Position numbers and translations under genes: made by a program. Source: Deroplatys truncata (lineage: Eukaryota > Arthropoda > Insecta > Mantodea > Mantidae). Taken from it: a stretch of DNA of 64,000 nucleotides. Under the pieces are notes generated by a model that was given only the letters and a program-made list of their open reading frames with translations, was not told the DNA's origin and did no database searches. Numbering within the stretch: position 1 is the stretch's first letter; each line of letters begins with the position of its first letter. Shown piece by piece: positions 1 through 10,991 of this stretch. The stretch lies in assembly GCA_030765065.1 (NCBI GenBank), contig CM060981.1:228415152-228479151 (forward strand), read 5' to 3'.

Positions 1-300
1 AAAACACATGACACATATAAGTTTTATTGGTAATGCAAACATTTTAAGCATGTATTTTAATCAAAATCCTTAGACCCACTGTCGAGGTAATCAAAAGCAG
101 AGAAAAGTTTTTACTAAAAAAGGTAGTTTAGGCTGGGAGATTTTCGTATTGCAACCTTTGGACTGAAACACCAGGTTTGGTGTCTAACCGACCTCTCAAT
201 TTTTATTCATGCTGTTCACACGCACACATACGGCGTTTTTCGAAAAATGTTTTTTTTTAATTCAGAAATCCGGCGAAATCTCGGGTCCGATTTTACAGTT
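1..300 (-). mobile_element. H-element fragment, degenerate, cut by window edge
   Basis: Reverse-strand match to the 5' third of the H-element: it carries the complements of the 'gattttgattaaaat' block, the 'cataactc' block with a short CA tract, and the 'aaaattcg' block near the element start. It lacks the terminal ACTTTCTCTACT, so the outer end is lost. Several indels make it one of the older copies. The left side leaves the window. Confidence 0.6.
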
Positions 301-425
301 TTAACGTTCTTTAACCGATTAGATCATATCGGACGGTGAATGAAATGATGCTCAAGTGTGCCCGTGTTCCATAGATCCTTCATTTATCCGACTTTCATCT
401 TTCAGTATAAGGAAAAACCTCCGTC

Positions 426-670
426 GTCCTCCATGGACTAGTGGTACCGTGTTAACCTCTGGTTCCCAAGGTCGCGGGTTCAAACCCGGCGGAGGGCGAT
501 GGCTTTCTTTGGAAGGGAAGTAAAGCCGGTGGTCCCGTGTCGTAGATTTACGGCACTTAAACGAACCTCAAGCCTAATAAAGAGGCCTCTGAGCAAAATT
601 ACCGATCTTTCACGCCCAATATTGAATGGGACGCTAAGAACCATAGTAGTTAAAGAGCGTCCATAAATAA
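426..670 (+). mobile_element. tRNA-derived SINE, family S1, near full length
   Basis: The head folds like a tRNA: CCTCC at 428-432 can pair with GGAGG near 491-495, an A-box-like segment lies near 438-450 and a clear B box (gggttcaaaccc) at 476-487. A body conserved in other copies here follows ('aaagaggcctctgagcaaaa', then 'cacgcccaatat', then 'gggacgctaagaa'). It ends in an A-rich tail 'cataaataaaac'. Related copies are at 36466-36650 and 60796-61075. Pol III transcription is inferred from the boxes. Confidence 0.8.
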
Positions 671-689
671 AACTCAATTTAAATTTAAA

Positions 690-880
690 TTCGGAATAAT
701 CCTTATCCGGTGAAGTCGCCTAACCGAGATTCCAGCTCGGGACCTCTAGATTGTGACGCAGACATGCTCTCCCATACCACAGACGCAGGCTGATATTTTC
801 TGCCGGAATACACCTCCTCCGCTTATCTTAGGCAAGAGAAGAGAAAGCAAAAATCTGCTGTGTAGTGGTCACAAACCTTC
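690..880 (-). mobile_element. Probable tRNA-derived SINE
   Basis: Read on the minus strand, an A-box-like 'ggtatgggagagca' precedes a B-box-like 'gagctggaatctcgg' by about 35 bases, a tRNA-like spacing. The rest shows no obvious similarity to S1 or S2. It lies tail to tail with the S1 copy at 426-670. A tRNA pseudogene is an alternative. Confidence 0.4.
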
Positions 881-1039
881 TTTAACCATTGTCATTTAAA
901 CGATCCTACAAATAATTATGCAATCCTACCTTTTATTCACTTCATGTCTATCGTGTTCAATATCTGTAGAGGAATTGTTCCGTTTGAATAGTATCACGGC
1001 AATTGTAGTGTGTAAGGCTTTCAAAAACAAAGGATTTTT

Positions 1040-1883
1040 ACTTTCTCTACTACGTATAGTAAATAGGGGAAGTATTGTATTCCACCCAAAAATTCGATAC
1101 AGACATTTCACCGGAAATACATGTTTTGGGACCTCCTGAATCCAAAAAAAAGCATTTTGGGAAACATGTCCGTGTGTATTTGTGTGTGTGTGTGTGTGTC
1201 TGTGAACAGCATAACTCAGAAACGAACAGTCGGATAAACACCAAACTTGGTATTTAGGTTCAGTATCTTCCAGAGATGCGACAGGAAGGTTTTCAAGAAA
1301 ATCCCCCCACCCCAGATTACCCTTTACATGGAACATTTTTCGAAAATTTTTATTTTCTCTAAAAAATGGCTCTAACAATTTTGATTAAAATATCATGTAT
1401 TTAAGATACTTTCATGACAAATAAAATGTATACCTTAAATTACTGGGAATGTCTCGAAAAGTATTCTTTATTGTGAACGAATTTTGCATAACTGGCAAAC
1501 GATAAGAGATAGACAAAATTTGGTTACAAAAAATGTAGATTGCGTTAAAATACACAATTTATGTAATATACATTTTTTTGTTGAATGAATCATTTTCGAG
1601 GTATTGCTTGTTATTCCCTTAAATTTTCCAATATTTACACTTTTTCTCAAATTCGTTATTCTTTTTTTTTGTCCTTGTAATGCAAAGGGAATGGAACACT
1701 CCACATAGCAACCAGCTCTTAAAATATTTCACTATCATTTAAAGCCTACCAATTCCCCTTGCATCTACAAGAAAATTAGGAATAAGATTAACATCTCGAT
1801 TAACATGAAGTATATGGAGAATAAGCTTTTGTAAAAATATCTTGTACAAGAGTAGAGAAAGTCACGTGAGTACAACACGTCAG
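1040..1883 (+). mobile_element. H-element, subtype a, full length
   Basis: Begins ACTTTCTCTACT after 'ggattttt' and ends agtagagaaagt, a 'cacgtgagtacaacacgt' hairpin-like tail and 'cag' before seven T. An internal (TG)n tract near 1175-1200 is expanded. It has no coding capacity of its own; the short reading frames across it recur in every copy because the DNA is repeated. The T runs on both sides are typical of this family. Confidence 0.85.
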
Positions 1884-2457
1884 TTTTTTTAATAAAAGAA
1901 TGTTCCATTGAAAACAAAATGGAAGAGCTGTTTCGGACAACTGAGTAATTATCTGGTTGATGGCATTGCGTTCCATCTTCTTGGTGCCTATGACCAATGT
2001 CAAAATTGAAAATATAGTTATTTATAAATACGAACGTTGCAGATGTCCGACTAGGCACATGATAAGCAGAGAGCGAGCGTCAAAATCTCTTAAGTTTAAA
2101 TACCAGCAGAACATGTTGTTCTAGTGCTTCACCCAGTACTGTCGTAAGCGGTATCAGCTACGTGTGTCGCTACGTTCGCGAATATTCGGAAGACGCTCCC
2201 TTAAGATCACGCTGTACTCCCTGCTTACATGAGCATCCGGGAAATGACTTGCCAGAATTTCTAAAGCCAATTAATCGTTCCTCTTAAAAACTATTCCTTA
2301 GCATCTTATAAAATTACTTTCACAATCTAATAAAATAGAAATATAATGACCATAACATTTATATTTTCTTCTTATACTGTAACACGTTTCCATCCACATA
2401 AAATTCAGTAAGAATGAAGTGGTTCGGTACATACTTTCCAAATAGCTTTATATAATA
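1884..2457. other. Unassigned AT-rich stretch
   Basis: I see no coding signal, repeat match or RNA gene. A slightly GC-richer patch lies near 2130-2240. Confidence 0.5.
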
Positions 2458-2960
2458 CAGAGCTATTCAAAAAGAAGGAACAGACTTTAAATATTTATTT
2501 CTAATGAACGACAATAGATGGCGACACTGCTATACATCACTGAACGGAGGAAAGTTCAGAATTTAATTTTATGTGTTCAAAAGTAGCACTATTTGTTATG
2601 CGAAGAGAACCAGTGCTTTTCCGTTTGAATACGCAATCATCTTCTACGAATTTATTGTATCAATTATAATTTTTATATGACGAGGTGGCTCTTTGTTGAA
2701 CTTACAACGAAATGCACGCTTCAATGAAACAATGGATTCACTCTTAGCATACCCTAAAGCACAAAACGGCTTTTCCTGTGACGTTGCCATTTTCTCGTAA
2801 ACAAACCCAGTGCCACTGTAGACACTGAATGGAACTAATAGGCGGGGGCTTAAAACTTTGAACTTTCCTCTATTCAATGATGTGTCCTATGTGTTGCTAT
2901 CTATTGTCGTTCATTAAAAATGAATATTTAAAATCCGTTCATTCTTTTTTAATAACCCTG
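2458..2960 (-). mobile_element. Internally deleted Tc1/mariner-type element with long TIRs and DUF4817-like remnant
   Basis: Both ends match in inverted orientation for about 65 bp with few mismatches (from 'cagagctattcaaaaagaa' at the left, from 'cagggttattaaaaaagaa' on the complement at the right). TA flanks each side (2456-2457 and 2961-2962), as expected for Tc1/mariner target duplication. At 503 bp it is far too short for a full transposase and keeps only an N-terminal remnant (2644-2790). A non-autonomous deletion derivative is the simplest reading. Confidence 0.8.
2644..2790 (-). pseudogene. N-terminal transposase remnant (DUF4817-like HTH)
   Basis: The minus-strand frame from ATG at 2788-2790 reads MATSQEKPFCALGYAKSES, then 'FRCKFNKEPPRH'. 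This resembles the DUF4817 helix-turn-helix at the N-terminus of many insect Tc1/mariner-type transposases (E-K-x-F-C, then F-x-x-K-F-x-K-x-P-P). About 48 residues remain before a stop; no DDE catalytic region follows. An upstream in-frame extension to 2877 is probably leader sequence. It cannot encode an active transposase. Confidence 0.65.
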
Positions 2961-3795
2961 TATAATCAAGTTTAACTGCAGCTTAATCTACATACCTAAA
3001 ATCAATTTAGAAATTCTCAAAATCATTAATTTTTTTAATAGTAGTAAAACATAACGGATAAATACTTCAGAATTTGTAATATATAAAAAACTTCTTTGAT
3101 CATAAGCTAATGAACAAACCTTTACGAAATTTTAGCGATTATTTCAGTGCCAATATAGAAGATTTATGCAACTTTATCAAAATTGTTGCGAGAGATTAAT
3201 GATCAAACGAATACAGAAATGTATCCCCTTAAAAATACTTCAGAATGTGGGGAATTCCGTTAGCACTAGAACGCCCGATTTGTTTTGACTTCTTTGCAAA
3301 TGTTTTTTCTTATCATGTGTCTAATGCGCCTCATTGACTTTTAATTATTATTAGTTCTGAGCAAAGAAAAGGAAACTGCTCAATGCCGCTCATGTGTTAA
3401 TGCATATGGGATTGAATTTGACTCCTCGTGACTGTAATATGGTGTACGTTGTAGTTCTGTTGAAGTCAGGTAGTAAAACAGAATGAAACTTCAAGAAAAA
3501 TGGAATTTTTAAGTAAATAAAAAGTTGTGATTCAGTTATGTTATTACGCTTTCAGTATATTTATCATTGAAATAGCTATAAATAGATTTGCTGCGCTTTA
3601 TTCGTAGATAATAATTTGCTATTGTATAAATGTTAAATACTCACGACGCATACACAATATTTATATTCTGTTCTCAAATGAATTCTAAACTTTCAGCGGG
3701 GTAATTTGCCCCAAGTGCATCTGGAAATTCGGGAACAATACTGCCTCGCACACTTTGTGGACAGATATTTAGCGTCCACTCTTGTACAAAAAAAT
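2961..3795. other. AT-rich unassigned stretch
   Basis: No coding signal or repeat match recognised. Short A/T-rich runs only. Confidence 0.5.
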
Positions 3796-4545
3796 TCTGA
3801 TGTGATACATTCATATGTCTTTCTCTACCCTTCATAATTTATTAATGGGTATACAACTATTCCTATGGCTATTTTAATATATTACTAAGCTTATTTTTCT
3901 GTCTACTGTATTTCAATCCAAATAAGCCTTTGCACATTACACATTTCGTTACAGATACAAAGGGAACAGCGATAGTTAAATGTTTAAGAATGGACGCTAT
4001 ACGCTGACCTTGAAATTCCATAATGTTTCCATGCAATTGCGAGAAAGAACTGAAAGTTGAAAGGACTTTAAAAGAATGGCCTAGAAATGAACAATTCGAA
4101 CCCTTAATAACAGATATCTCACAAATGACTTATGCCACAAAACACATATTTAAAATAAATTGAGTGCTTAAAAGAGCTTGCATTTTTTGTGTAGTACGTT
4201 TTCGTCTATTGCTTAACGTTTACCAGTTACACAAGATTGTACAAAATTTCTTCCAAATGAAGTGGACTTCACAGGGTTTGCCCAGAAAATTCAAGATATA
4301 CGTTGTATTTGTCATGGAAATATTTTTAATATATGATATTTTAATCAAAATCGTTAGAGCCATTTTTTTAGAAAAAACATATTTCTAAACATGTTCCACG
4401 TAAGGGGTAGTCTGAGGTAGGAGGATTTTCTATAAAAATGTTCGTGTAGCATCCTTGGAAGGTACTGAACCTAAATACCAAGTTCGGTATTTATTCGACT
4501 TTTCGTTTTTGAGTTATGCAGTTCACAGACACACGCGCGCGCGTG
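3796..4545 (-). mobile_element. H-element, subtype b, 5' truncated
   Basis: Reverse copy. The 3' terminus is present (complement of the hairpin end, 'tctgatgtgatacattcatatg', then 'tctttctctac'). Subtype-b markers include 'caaataagcctttg' and 'acagcgatagttaaatg'. It breaks off at a CA/CG-rich tract (4527-4546), in the position where other copies carry their GT microsatellite. It faces the plus-strand copy at 4838. Confidence 0.75.
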
Positions 4546-4837
4546 CTTTCTATTTAAGCGGTCTCAACAATCATATACATAGAGAATTTTTTCGTTTTTT
4601 CTCAAAAGACTTCCTGTATATCCGCTCTGATATTAAGTCTATAATATCCTAAAGATTGAAAGCAGAAAATTCACAGTGTTCTCATTGCAACTATCGCATA
4701 CCAAAAGTACTGGAATTTAAGCCATCAGGGTTATACCTATGAAATTATTTATATTGCCATTCAACTTCTATCGTTTATTAGGGGGAATACCTATACACAC
4801 ATGTAGGAATTAGTGGTAATTCTTACTCAAGCTTATT

Positions 4838-5376
4838 ACTTTCTCTACTACGTATAGTAAGTAGGGCAAGTATTGCATTCCACCCAAAAATTCGATGTCG
4901 AGATTTCACCGAAAATACATGTTTTGAGTTACACTGGAAACATGTCCGTGGGTGAGTCTGTGCATCTATGAAAAGTATAAATCAAAAACAGAAAGTGGGA
5001 TAAATACCAAACTTGTATTTGAGTTTAGTATTTCCCAAGAACATGATCTGGAAGATTTTCAGGAAAACTTCGCCACTCCAACTATCCTTTACATGGGACA
5101 TTTTTCGAAAATTTTGATTTCCTAAAAAAATGGCTCTAAAATTTTGATTAAAATACGGTATATAAAACATATTTACATGAAAAATAAAATTTATATCTTG
5201 AATTTTCTGGAACTAGCTTAGGAAGTCCTATTCATTCGGAAGGAATGTTGTATAACCTTGTAAACGTTAAGCGATAGACGAAAATGTGTCACACAAAAAA
5301 TGTAGATCTCTTTAAAACATACTATTTACTTCAAATATGTTTTTGTGGCACAAGTCCTTTCTGAGATAGCCTTGCA
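4838..5376 (+). mobile_element. H-element, subtype b, 3' truncated
   Basis: Starts ACTTTCTCTACTACGTATAG and follows the consensus to the 'ttctgagata' block, then loses similarity. The normal GT tract is nearly absent. With the copy at 3796-4545 it makes a head-to-head pair with a spacer of about 290 bp. Confidence 0.75.
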
Positions 5377-6172
5377 ATTAGCATATTGTAGTGGTTCCGG
5401 GCTGCGCAAATTTGCTATCAACACATCTAGAACGAAAGAAAAATAATGCTTTAAGATAAAGCTCTGGATTTATTTGTCCGTGATAGTCCTCTGTTTTGCT
5501 GCTGATCTTATATACCAAGGATTACAGCTCAAGGTCCAGTATGAATCATATTAACCTATCAGCAGCATTTCCATCGCCACTTATGCCTTTTGCTTTCATG
5601 CATTTACTGTTCACTCAGCTGTCATCTATACCTGCGCAACTTATGTATAAATGTATTATGTGTAAAGTATGTATAAAGGTTACAGTAATAAATTAGAAAG
5701 GATTCTAAAACAGTTTCTCAGATACTTATATTACCTAACTCTAAATGGATTGATCTATAATCGGAACTTTCCATGTGGTAAACTTTAAATGTATTCAACT
5801 TAACATCTCTTTCCAATCGTAGAATAATTTCTGAACAATTATTCCTATATATACTTCTAAATGGCTGGAATTTATTTACTTATTTTATACTTTATTTGAT
5901 TCATCACAATTATTATTAAAAATTATTTATCTCTATAATAATCTAAATTATATCCTTTTTTTCTTATTTTATGAATTTTTATTTATACCTTAGAATGATT
6001 TGGCACTTTTGGTTACATGTCTATATATTTAGTGAATTTTATTGCACACTGAAGAATTGCTTGATTGAATATATTTGAATACCATAAAATAAATTCCAGA
6101 ATACTACAACTGCTCCCATTTAGGGCACCCAAAAGTCTAAAACTTCCTTGTTGTGAGATGGTGCTCTAAATA
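5377..6172. other. AT-rich unassigned stretch
   Basis: Nothing recognised. Very AT-rich between about 5860 and 6060. Confidence 0.5.
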
Positions 6173-7399
6173 CAAGGGCGGATCGAAAAGTAACGCAGAA
6201 TAACTTTTTTACAAAGAATTGTAATAGTTAAAACTACAACAAAATCATAAATGAACTTACACATTTTTCCTGCTTTTCGACATAGTCACCAAGTTTATCA
6301 ACACATTTCTCCCATCGTGATACCAGTTTCAATATGCCCTGTTCGTAGAAGTTTGTTTCCTTGGAGTATAGCCATCTGCGGACTGCTGATTTCACTCCCT
6401 CATATGTCGTAAAGCATTGGCCGACCAGGAATTTCTTCATGGGACCAAAATATGAGAGTCCGACGGTGCAAGGTACGGACTGCATGGTGGATGCTGGAGC
6501 ACCTCGCAACCAAATTTGGTGATTTTCTGCCGAACAGCAGCAGCAACATGGGGGCAGCATTTTCTTGAAGAATTTTGACATCGTCAGTATTCAAGTTCTG
6601 GCATTTGTCACGAAGAGCACGACGCAACTTCACCAAAGTCGTCATGTAGGCTGCAGCATTTACAGTGGCCCCGCGTTCAGCAAAGTCCACCAATATAGCA
6701 CCATGCATAACCGGAATACCGTCACAAGCACTTTCCTAGCAGACTGAGTCACTTTGGATTTTTTGTTCACTGGGGAACCAGCATGTTTCAACTCCATATT
6801 TGCCTGCTTCGTTCCTGGCGTGTAGTGATATGCCCACGACTCATCACCAGTGACGATTCCTTTCAGAATGTCGTGTCCTTCTGCGGTGTACTGCGTCAGG
6901 TGATCCAAGCTCGTCATCATTCGCTGGCCCTTGTGGTGTCTGTCAGGTTCTTAGGCACACAGCGAGCCAATCGTTCCAAATTGCCGCCTCAATGCGTCTG
7001 ACATTCTGCGGGGTTGCAGCTCTTACCGGTCTCCCGGAGCGTGGCGAATCACTAAGGTTCACACGGCCCTCTCGGAAGAATACACGCCACCTGGATACAT
7101 TATTATGGTCCACACAATCATCCCCATACACGTAACGCATGTCCCTGTGAATATTACTCGGTTTATGCTCTTTCGCCCACAAATATCGAACCACACCTCT
7201 CTTCTCCTCACACCGGACGACAGTAACATGCGCGCCATCTTTGTTGCGTAGTTCACGCTTCTCTCGCTAGAGGTGCACATGAAACAAAAATTACTCTCTG
7301 TAATGAAAAATTCAAACTATATCTGTGTGAAATTGCAACATTCCAGCTGAAATACTGAAGCAGAGAAGTTTATTGTGCGTTACTTTTCGATCCTCCTCG
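6173..7399 (-). mobile_element. mariner-family element with both terminal repeats, decayed
   Basis: Terminal inverted repeats are visible at 6173-6197 and 7376-7399, sharing GGATCGAAAAGTAACGCA. A TA precedes the left end (6171-6172); the matching right position reads CA, so one copy of the target duplication has mutated. The length of about 1.23 kb suits a mariner. The transposase within runs on the minus strand and is broken by frameshifts. Confidence 0.88.
6234..7280 (-). pseudogene. mariner transposase, frameshifted
   Basis: The order on the minus strand is that of a DD34D mariner transposase. An N-terminal HTH region (about 7194-6943) contains SRWRVFFREGRVNLSDSPRSG, with the family's R-S-G-R-P linker. 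A catalytic segment holding 'VTGDESWAYHYTPG' (about 6860-6820) follows, then 'ATVNAAAYMTTL' and a C-terminus with 'RWEKCVDKLGDYVEK' (about 6310-6260). The first catalytic Asp (GDESW) is kept. The second, normally in a HDNARPH-like motif, reads ILQENAAPM, so the Asp is replaced. At least three frame changes separate the parts. It would cut and paste its own DNA if intact; here it is dead. Confidence 0.88.
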
Positions 7400-7619
7400 C
7401 AGATATGATAGTTTTTGTCTTAGTTCTTCTCTTCTCCTTTTTTATGATATTATTGTTATGTTTAAATTTGCATATTTAATGAATATATAGCTATATTAAT
7501 TAGAGCTTCACTATGCTGTAACATAAATAAATAAAATAAAATTGACTATGGCCAATTTGATATTGATATTTTAATTTGCATAAAACCAACAACTGCTCTC
7601 GTCTTTCTGCGTTTGCATT
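7400..7619. other. AT-rich spacer
   Basis: No feature recognised between the mariner and the next dispersed repeat. Confidence 0.4.
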
Positions 7620-8450
7620 TTGAGGCAGTATTTTTAACACTTAAATAATTTCAGTGTAATTATATAATATGTAAATTCAATAACAGCCCACCTTGAAGCA
7701 ATGTGTGTATGTAACAATTTGTAAAATGTATGTAACAGTCATTGCATATGCTTATATTATTGTATACATGTTCAATAATGTTATGTGAATGTATTACGTA
7801 ATTTAATAATGTAGGAGAAGTTGCTAATAATGAAGTAGCCTTGAGGCAATAATAAATTAGAACGTTTAATAATGTTACTAGTCATTCTTGAAGCAACAAT
7901 AATGTAATTTTTGACAGTTCATAAAATAGCCTATCAACAACCAGAAAAAGCTTCAGTTAAATGAAGGTATTCTATTGGAGTAGGATTAGCCAAACAGAGA
8001 CTTGAAATACAGAAATTTACAAGTTTAGACGGTTTAAATCAATTCAGTTGATTGCAGACACCTTACTAACCAGACGCAAAAAGTGTCTTCAAGAAATTTA
8101 ATATGTATTCGTGTGAGACGAAAATTAAGTTTACGTGTTAAAACTTAATAAAAGAATTTCACAGCTCTCTATATCAGTGAAATGTTATTTAAATCGTATC
8201 AGGTATTAATAAAAGGAGTGAAGTAAAATTATAATCTGTGTAAGCCTGCATTCTTAGTCACACCTCAACCTTGTTAAGAGAAATGTGTCTAAAATAGATA
8301 CTGACGCAGCCGAGGTAAACATAAATATAATATTTAAAGAAACAGTCAAATTACAAAGTAAATATTTTTTTAAACTTGGGGCAAAGGCCACCTGAAAGTA
8401 CACTTTGAGGTGAAGGCTACCGGAAACTGTTTAGTATACGTGCGGTTGCA
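7620..8450 (+). repeat. Unclassified dispersed repeat, copy 1
   Basis: Similar over most of its length to 22153-22965. Shared blocks include 'ttgaggcagtatttttaaca', 'tattctattggagta', an inverted-CCAAT-like 'agccaa', a 'cagccgagg' block and 'ttggggc(g/a)aaggc'. No frame is open. It could be the 3' part of a LINE (copy 2 directly follows an RNase H remnant) or an LTR plus leader, where TGGGGC...GGC would be a primer-binding-site-like stretch. I cannot decide by eye. Confidence 0.6.
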
Positions 8451-9092
8451 ACTACTACAAGTTCGGCTCCCCAACAGTTGAACTACAATACAACTCCTTT
8501 AATACAACCTACTTCAAATTAACGCCCAAAGCGTGGTGCAAACACATACAGAACTACATCTTTTTCAATTTCAACGACTAAAGCTCTGATTTTTTTCGTC
8601 TCTCTGCTACGTCTCTGTCATTTCTTCTCTGATCTCACTTTGTGCATTTGTAGCAGACAGCTTGAACATTTCTAGGCGTTACCATGACACCACCTCTCTT
8701 TCCGATACTTCAGACTTCTCGAAGAAACCTGCGATGGAGTTGTGTACTCAGATTCACCATTCTCGTAACAAGGCCGCTTCTAACTTTGCCGAGAAACCTT
8801 ACTCTATATATAGTTTCCTTCATTGTGAAGATTTCCGGTAACTTTTGATATGTTTGATTACTTCTAGTGTTTCCGATCAAGTATTTTGTTTGTTTCCTTA
8901 TATTCTCCATTCAAGTTTCAGTCGAGATAATACTCAAATAAAAAAAAATCTGGGAGGAATTTAAAGGAACTAGGCAATGAATTTCGCTCATTTATCATTT
9001 CTTCCACTTTTCAGTTATATTACACATGAATCAAAACTATCAGTGATTAGTGTTTTGTCCAGTTGTCCCACTTGCTATTTACTTGATTTTTC
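8451..9092. other. Unassigned stretch
   Basis: No coding frame with a recognised motif. It may contain leader or internal sequence of the element represented at 7620-8450. Confidence 0.4.
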
Positions 9093-9933
9093 GGAAGTGA
9101 AATCTGGCGATGGGAAAGAGCAGAGCATGTAAATAAAACACGGGTAGCATTTTGAAAAAGAGTTCTTGAAGTTTCACAAGCACATCAAATTGAGGGGTAT
9201 TGAGGGAGTGGGATATTATGAAGACACAATACACTGCAAAATAACAGCAGTGAAGTACTGGCTAAGGCTGATGCAGGGGGATAACTCCACACTACGATCC
9301 AAATGTTATAAATACCAGCAAGAAAACCTGTCTCCTAAGTTTTGGACAGCTGATTTGGAAAGGGGTTTGATGAGAATAGGAATGGGGCCAGTACGGCAAA
9401 GAGCTGAAACAAATAACAAAAACATATGGAAAGGTATTAAAAGAAGACTAAGAGACATCAGCCAACAGGAAATAGAATCGGATTGTAAAATTAAGCCTTG
9501 TCTAACTCTAGCAAATGAAATAAAATTGAATTGGTGTAAAGAGGCATATATATTTAAATTAGGAAGAAAGAAAAGATCAGGAATGGCATGGTTTAGACTG
9601 GGGAGCTGGAGGGCACAGAAAGTGTCTGACGATTCTGGCAGGAGAATCTGCCCATTCTGTGATTTGGATGAGGAATGGATACATATTTTGGCGGAATGTG
9701 CACAGTGGGAGAACCAGCGAACATTTAAACTCAAAGAAAAATTCTTAAGTCCCTCAAGAAAGAGATTGGCATGTTGGGAGCTACTGGCTGACCAGAGGAA
9801 CTTGCAAAACATTGGCAATTTCTTGGCTAAAGTGCGCGAAGCTAGGTCAAATTTGTTCAGTAGACAAAGGTTATTTAATCTCTATTTTCCTTTTTGTTGT
9901 TCTTTTTGGGTTTTTTCCTTTTCTGTTGTTTAG
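9093..9933 (+). pseudogene. Non-LTR retrotransposon ORF2, C-terminal region
   Basis: After a short upstream piece reading EIWRWERAEHVNKTR (one frame off, before about 9150), a frame of about 255 codons runs to a stop at 9931-9933. It shows 'AVKYWLRL' and a downstream Cys/His cluster CPFCDLDEEWIHILAEC. C-x2-C ... H-x4-C clusters like this lie at the C-terminus of many LINE reverse-transcriptase proteins. No catalytic YxDD motif is present, so this is a 5'-truncated insertion. The frame of about 750 bp is unusually well kept for this window. An AATAAA at 10024 may be its polyadenylation signal. Confidence 0.72.
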
Positions 9934-10050
9934 TTTGTCACCATACTTGTATCCTAAATATGCATGTACGGTCAATGACCCATGCACTAAATACTTGTGT
10001 GATAACTTCAATAATTTGAAACCAATAAAGTTACCTTATCTAACTACTTG
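9934..10050 (+). mobile_element. Probable LINE 3' UTR
   Basis: Non-coding sequence after the stop, including AATAAAG at 10024-10030. No poly(A) or simple-repeat tail is obvious, so the end is approximate. Confidence 0.4.
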
Positions 10051-10117
10051 ATTTTTAAAAGCGTTTAACGCCCGTTCTTGCTGCTTACGGTTGTACAGGT
10101 GGTAGACAGTGATAATA

Positions 10118-10787
10118 AAGTGCCTTCGTTTTATGCCAAGGCCACGGATCGCACGAATGCGTCCTGGACACACAGTCTACCATATCGCTGGGTTTTCCGT
10201 TCCGTAACTCCCGCGTTACTTACTCACGAGTGTTAGTAATATATAGGTAATGAGTACTAACCTGTGTTATTGAAACTGGTGTTCATCTGCTCGAAGAATT
10301 GACATCCTCGGATGAAATTACCATTCAGACGTATACGTTCTTCTTGCGCAATATTCATTATTTCTGTTTTTATGTTGTCCTTAAGTTCGTCTATGGTGTG
10401 GGGATTTTTCCTATAAACTTTATTTTTTAGCATTTAACGATCTCGTTCTAAATTTATTGACTAAACATCCCACAGTGCGTCTACCTGGAACTGGATAACC
10501 AGGAAATTGCTGCTGAAATAGTCTACTCGCCTGTCTACTAGTTCAGTTTTCACGTATGTAAAAATACACTGTTCAAGTGTGAATTTGTTGGCTAAAGGAG
10601 AATAACATTCCTGAGGAAATCACACACAATACACGTATTGTCGAAACACTTCACAACACGGAGACAAAGCAACGATTGAGACAGCTCACAGCTGATGAAC
10701 ATACCCGTGCCGCTGTTGCGTTTTGGCATAATACCGAGGTCACTGCTGATAAGGCGGTTGTGGACTTGGCATAAAACGAAGGCGCTG
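10118..10787 (-). mobile_element. Internally deleted Tc1/mariner-type element (670 bp)
   Basis: The ends form an inverted repeat: GCCTTCGTTTTATGCCAAG at about 10122-10140 and its complement at about 10765-10783. TA flanks both sides (10116-10117 and 10788-10789). Between them, minus-strand translations give an N-terminal HTH remnant and a C-terminal remnant but no DDE core, so the middle of the gene was deleted. Confidence 0.8.
10255..10575 (-). pseudogene. Transposase remnant: HTH joined to C-terminus
   Basis: About 10560-10450 reads RLFQQQFPGYPVPGRR, then TVGCLVNKFRT, like the HTH segment of DUF4817-type insect transposases. After a stop and frame change, about 10435-10290 reads HTIDELKDNIKTEIMNIAQE, then 'IRLNGNFIRGCQ', matching the usual C-terminus (E-L-K-x-N-I-x-x-E-I-x-N-I). 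Roughly 200 residues that should lie between, including all three catalytic acids, are missing. Not functional. Confidence 0.7.
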
Positions 10788-10919
10788 TATATAAAAATGA
10801 AATGATAATTGGGCAAGTAAATCTGGGGAGGAATGGTTCTAGGCCTAAGTATAGGATACCTCAGAGACATTTGCCAGTTATAAAGACTAAGGTAAACCTG
10901 AAAAGACACTAAGTAGAGA

Positions 10920-10991
10920 GGACCGTTCTGGAGGGATTTGAATCGCAGACCTCTGGTTCGCGCGTCCATGTCTTAACGACCTCGGTCCCTT
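10920..10991 (-). mobile_element. tRNA-like sequence or SINE head
   Basis: On the minus strand GGACCG near 10990 and CGGTCC near 10920 could form an acceptor-like stem. An A-box-like 'aggtcgttaagacatgg' and a B-box-like 'gcgattcaaatcc' are spaced as in a tRNA. The T arm pairs poorly, so this is more likely a SINE head or tRNA pseudogene than a working tRNA gene. Confidence 0.45.

Noticed and set aside
926..1378. Frame of 150 codons with a His/Thr-rich stretch
   Set aside because: It runs through an H-element and its (GT)n tract. Similar frames occur in each copy (28868-29184, 34334-34574, 36679-36961, 46803-47139), so it is translation of repeat DNA.
9306..9818. Minus-strand frame of 170 codons
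   Set aside because: Antisense of the LINE C-terminal frame, which has recognisable motifs.
10592..10969. Minus-strand frame of 125 codons
   Set aside because: It crosses the terminal repeat of the deleted Tc1/mariner element and the tRNA-like segment; no motif.
10920..10991. Functional tRNA gene
   Set aside because: Acceptor-like pairing exists, but the T arm does not form a good stem and the anticodon arm is unclear.
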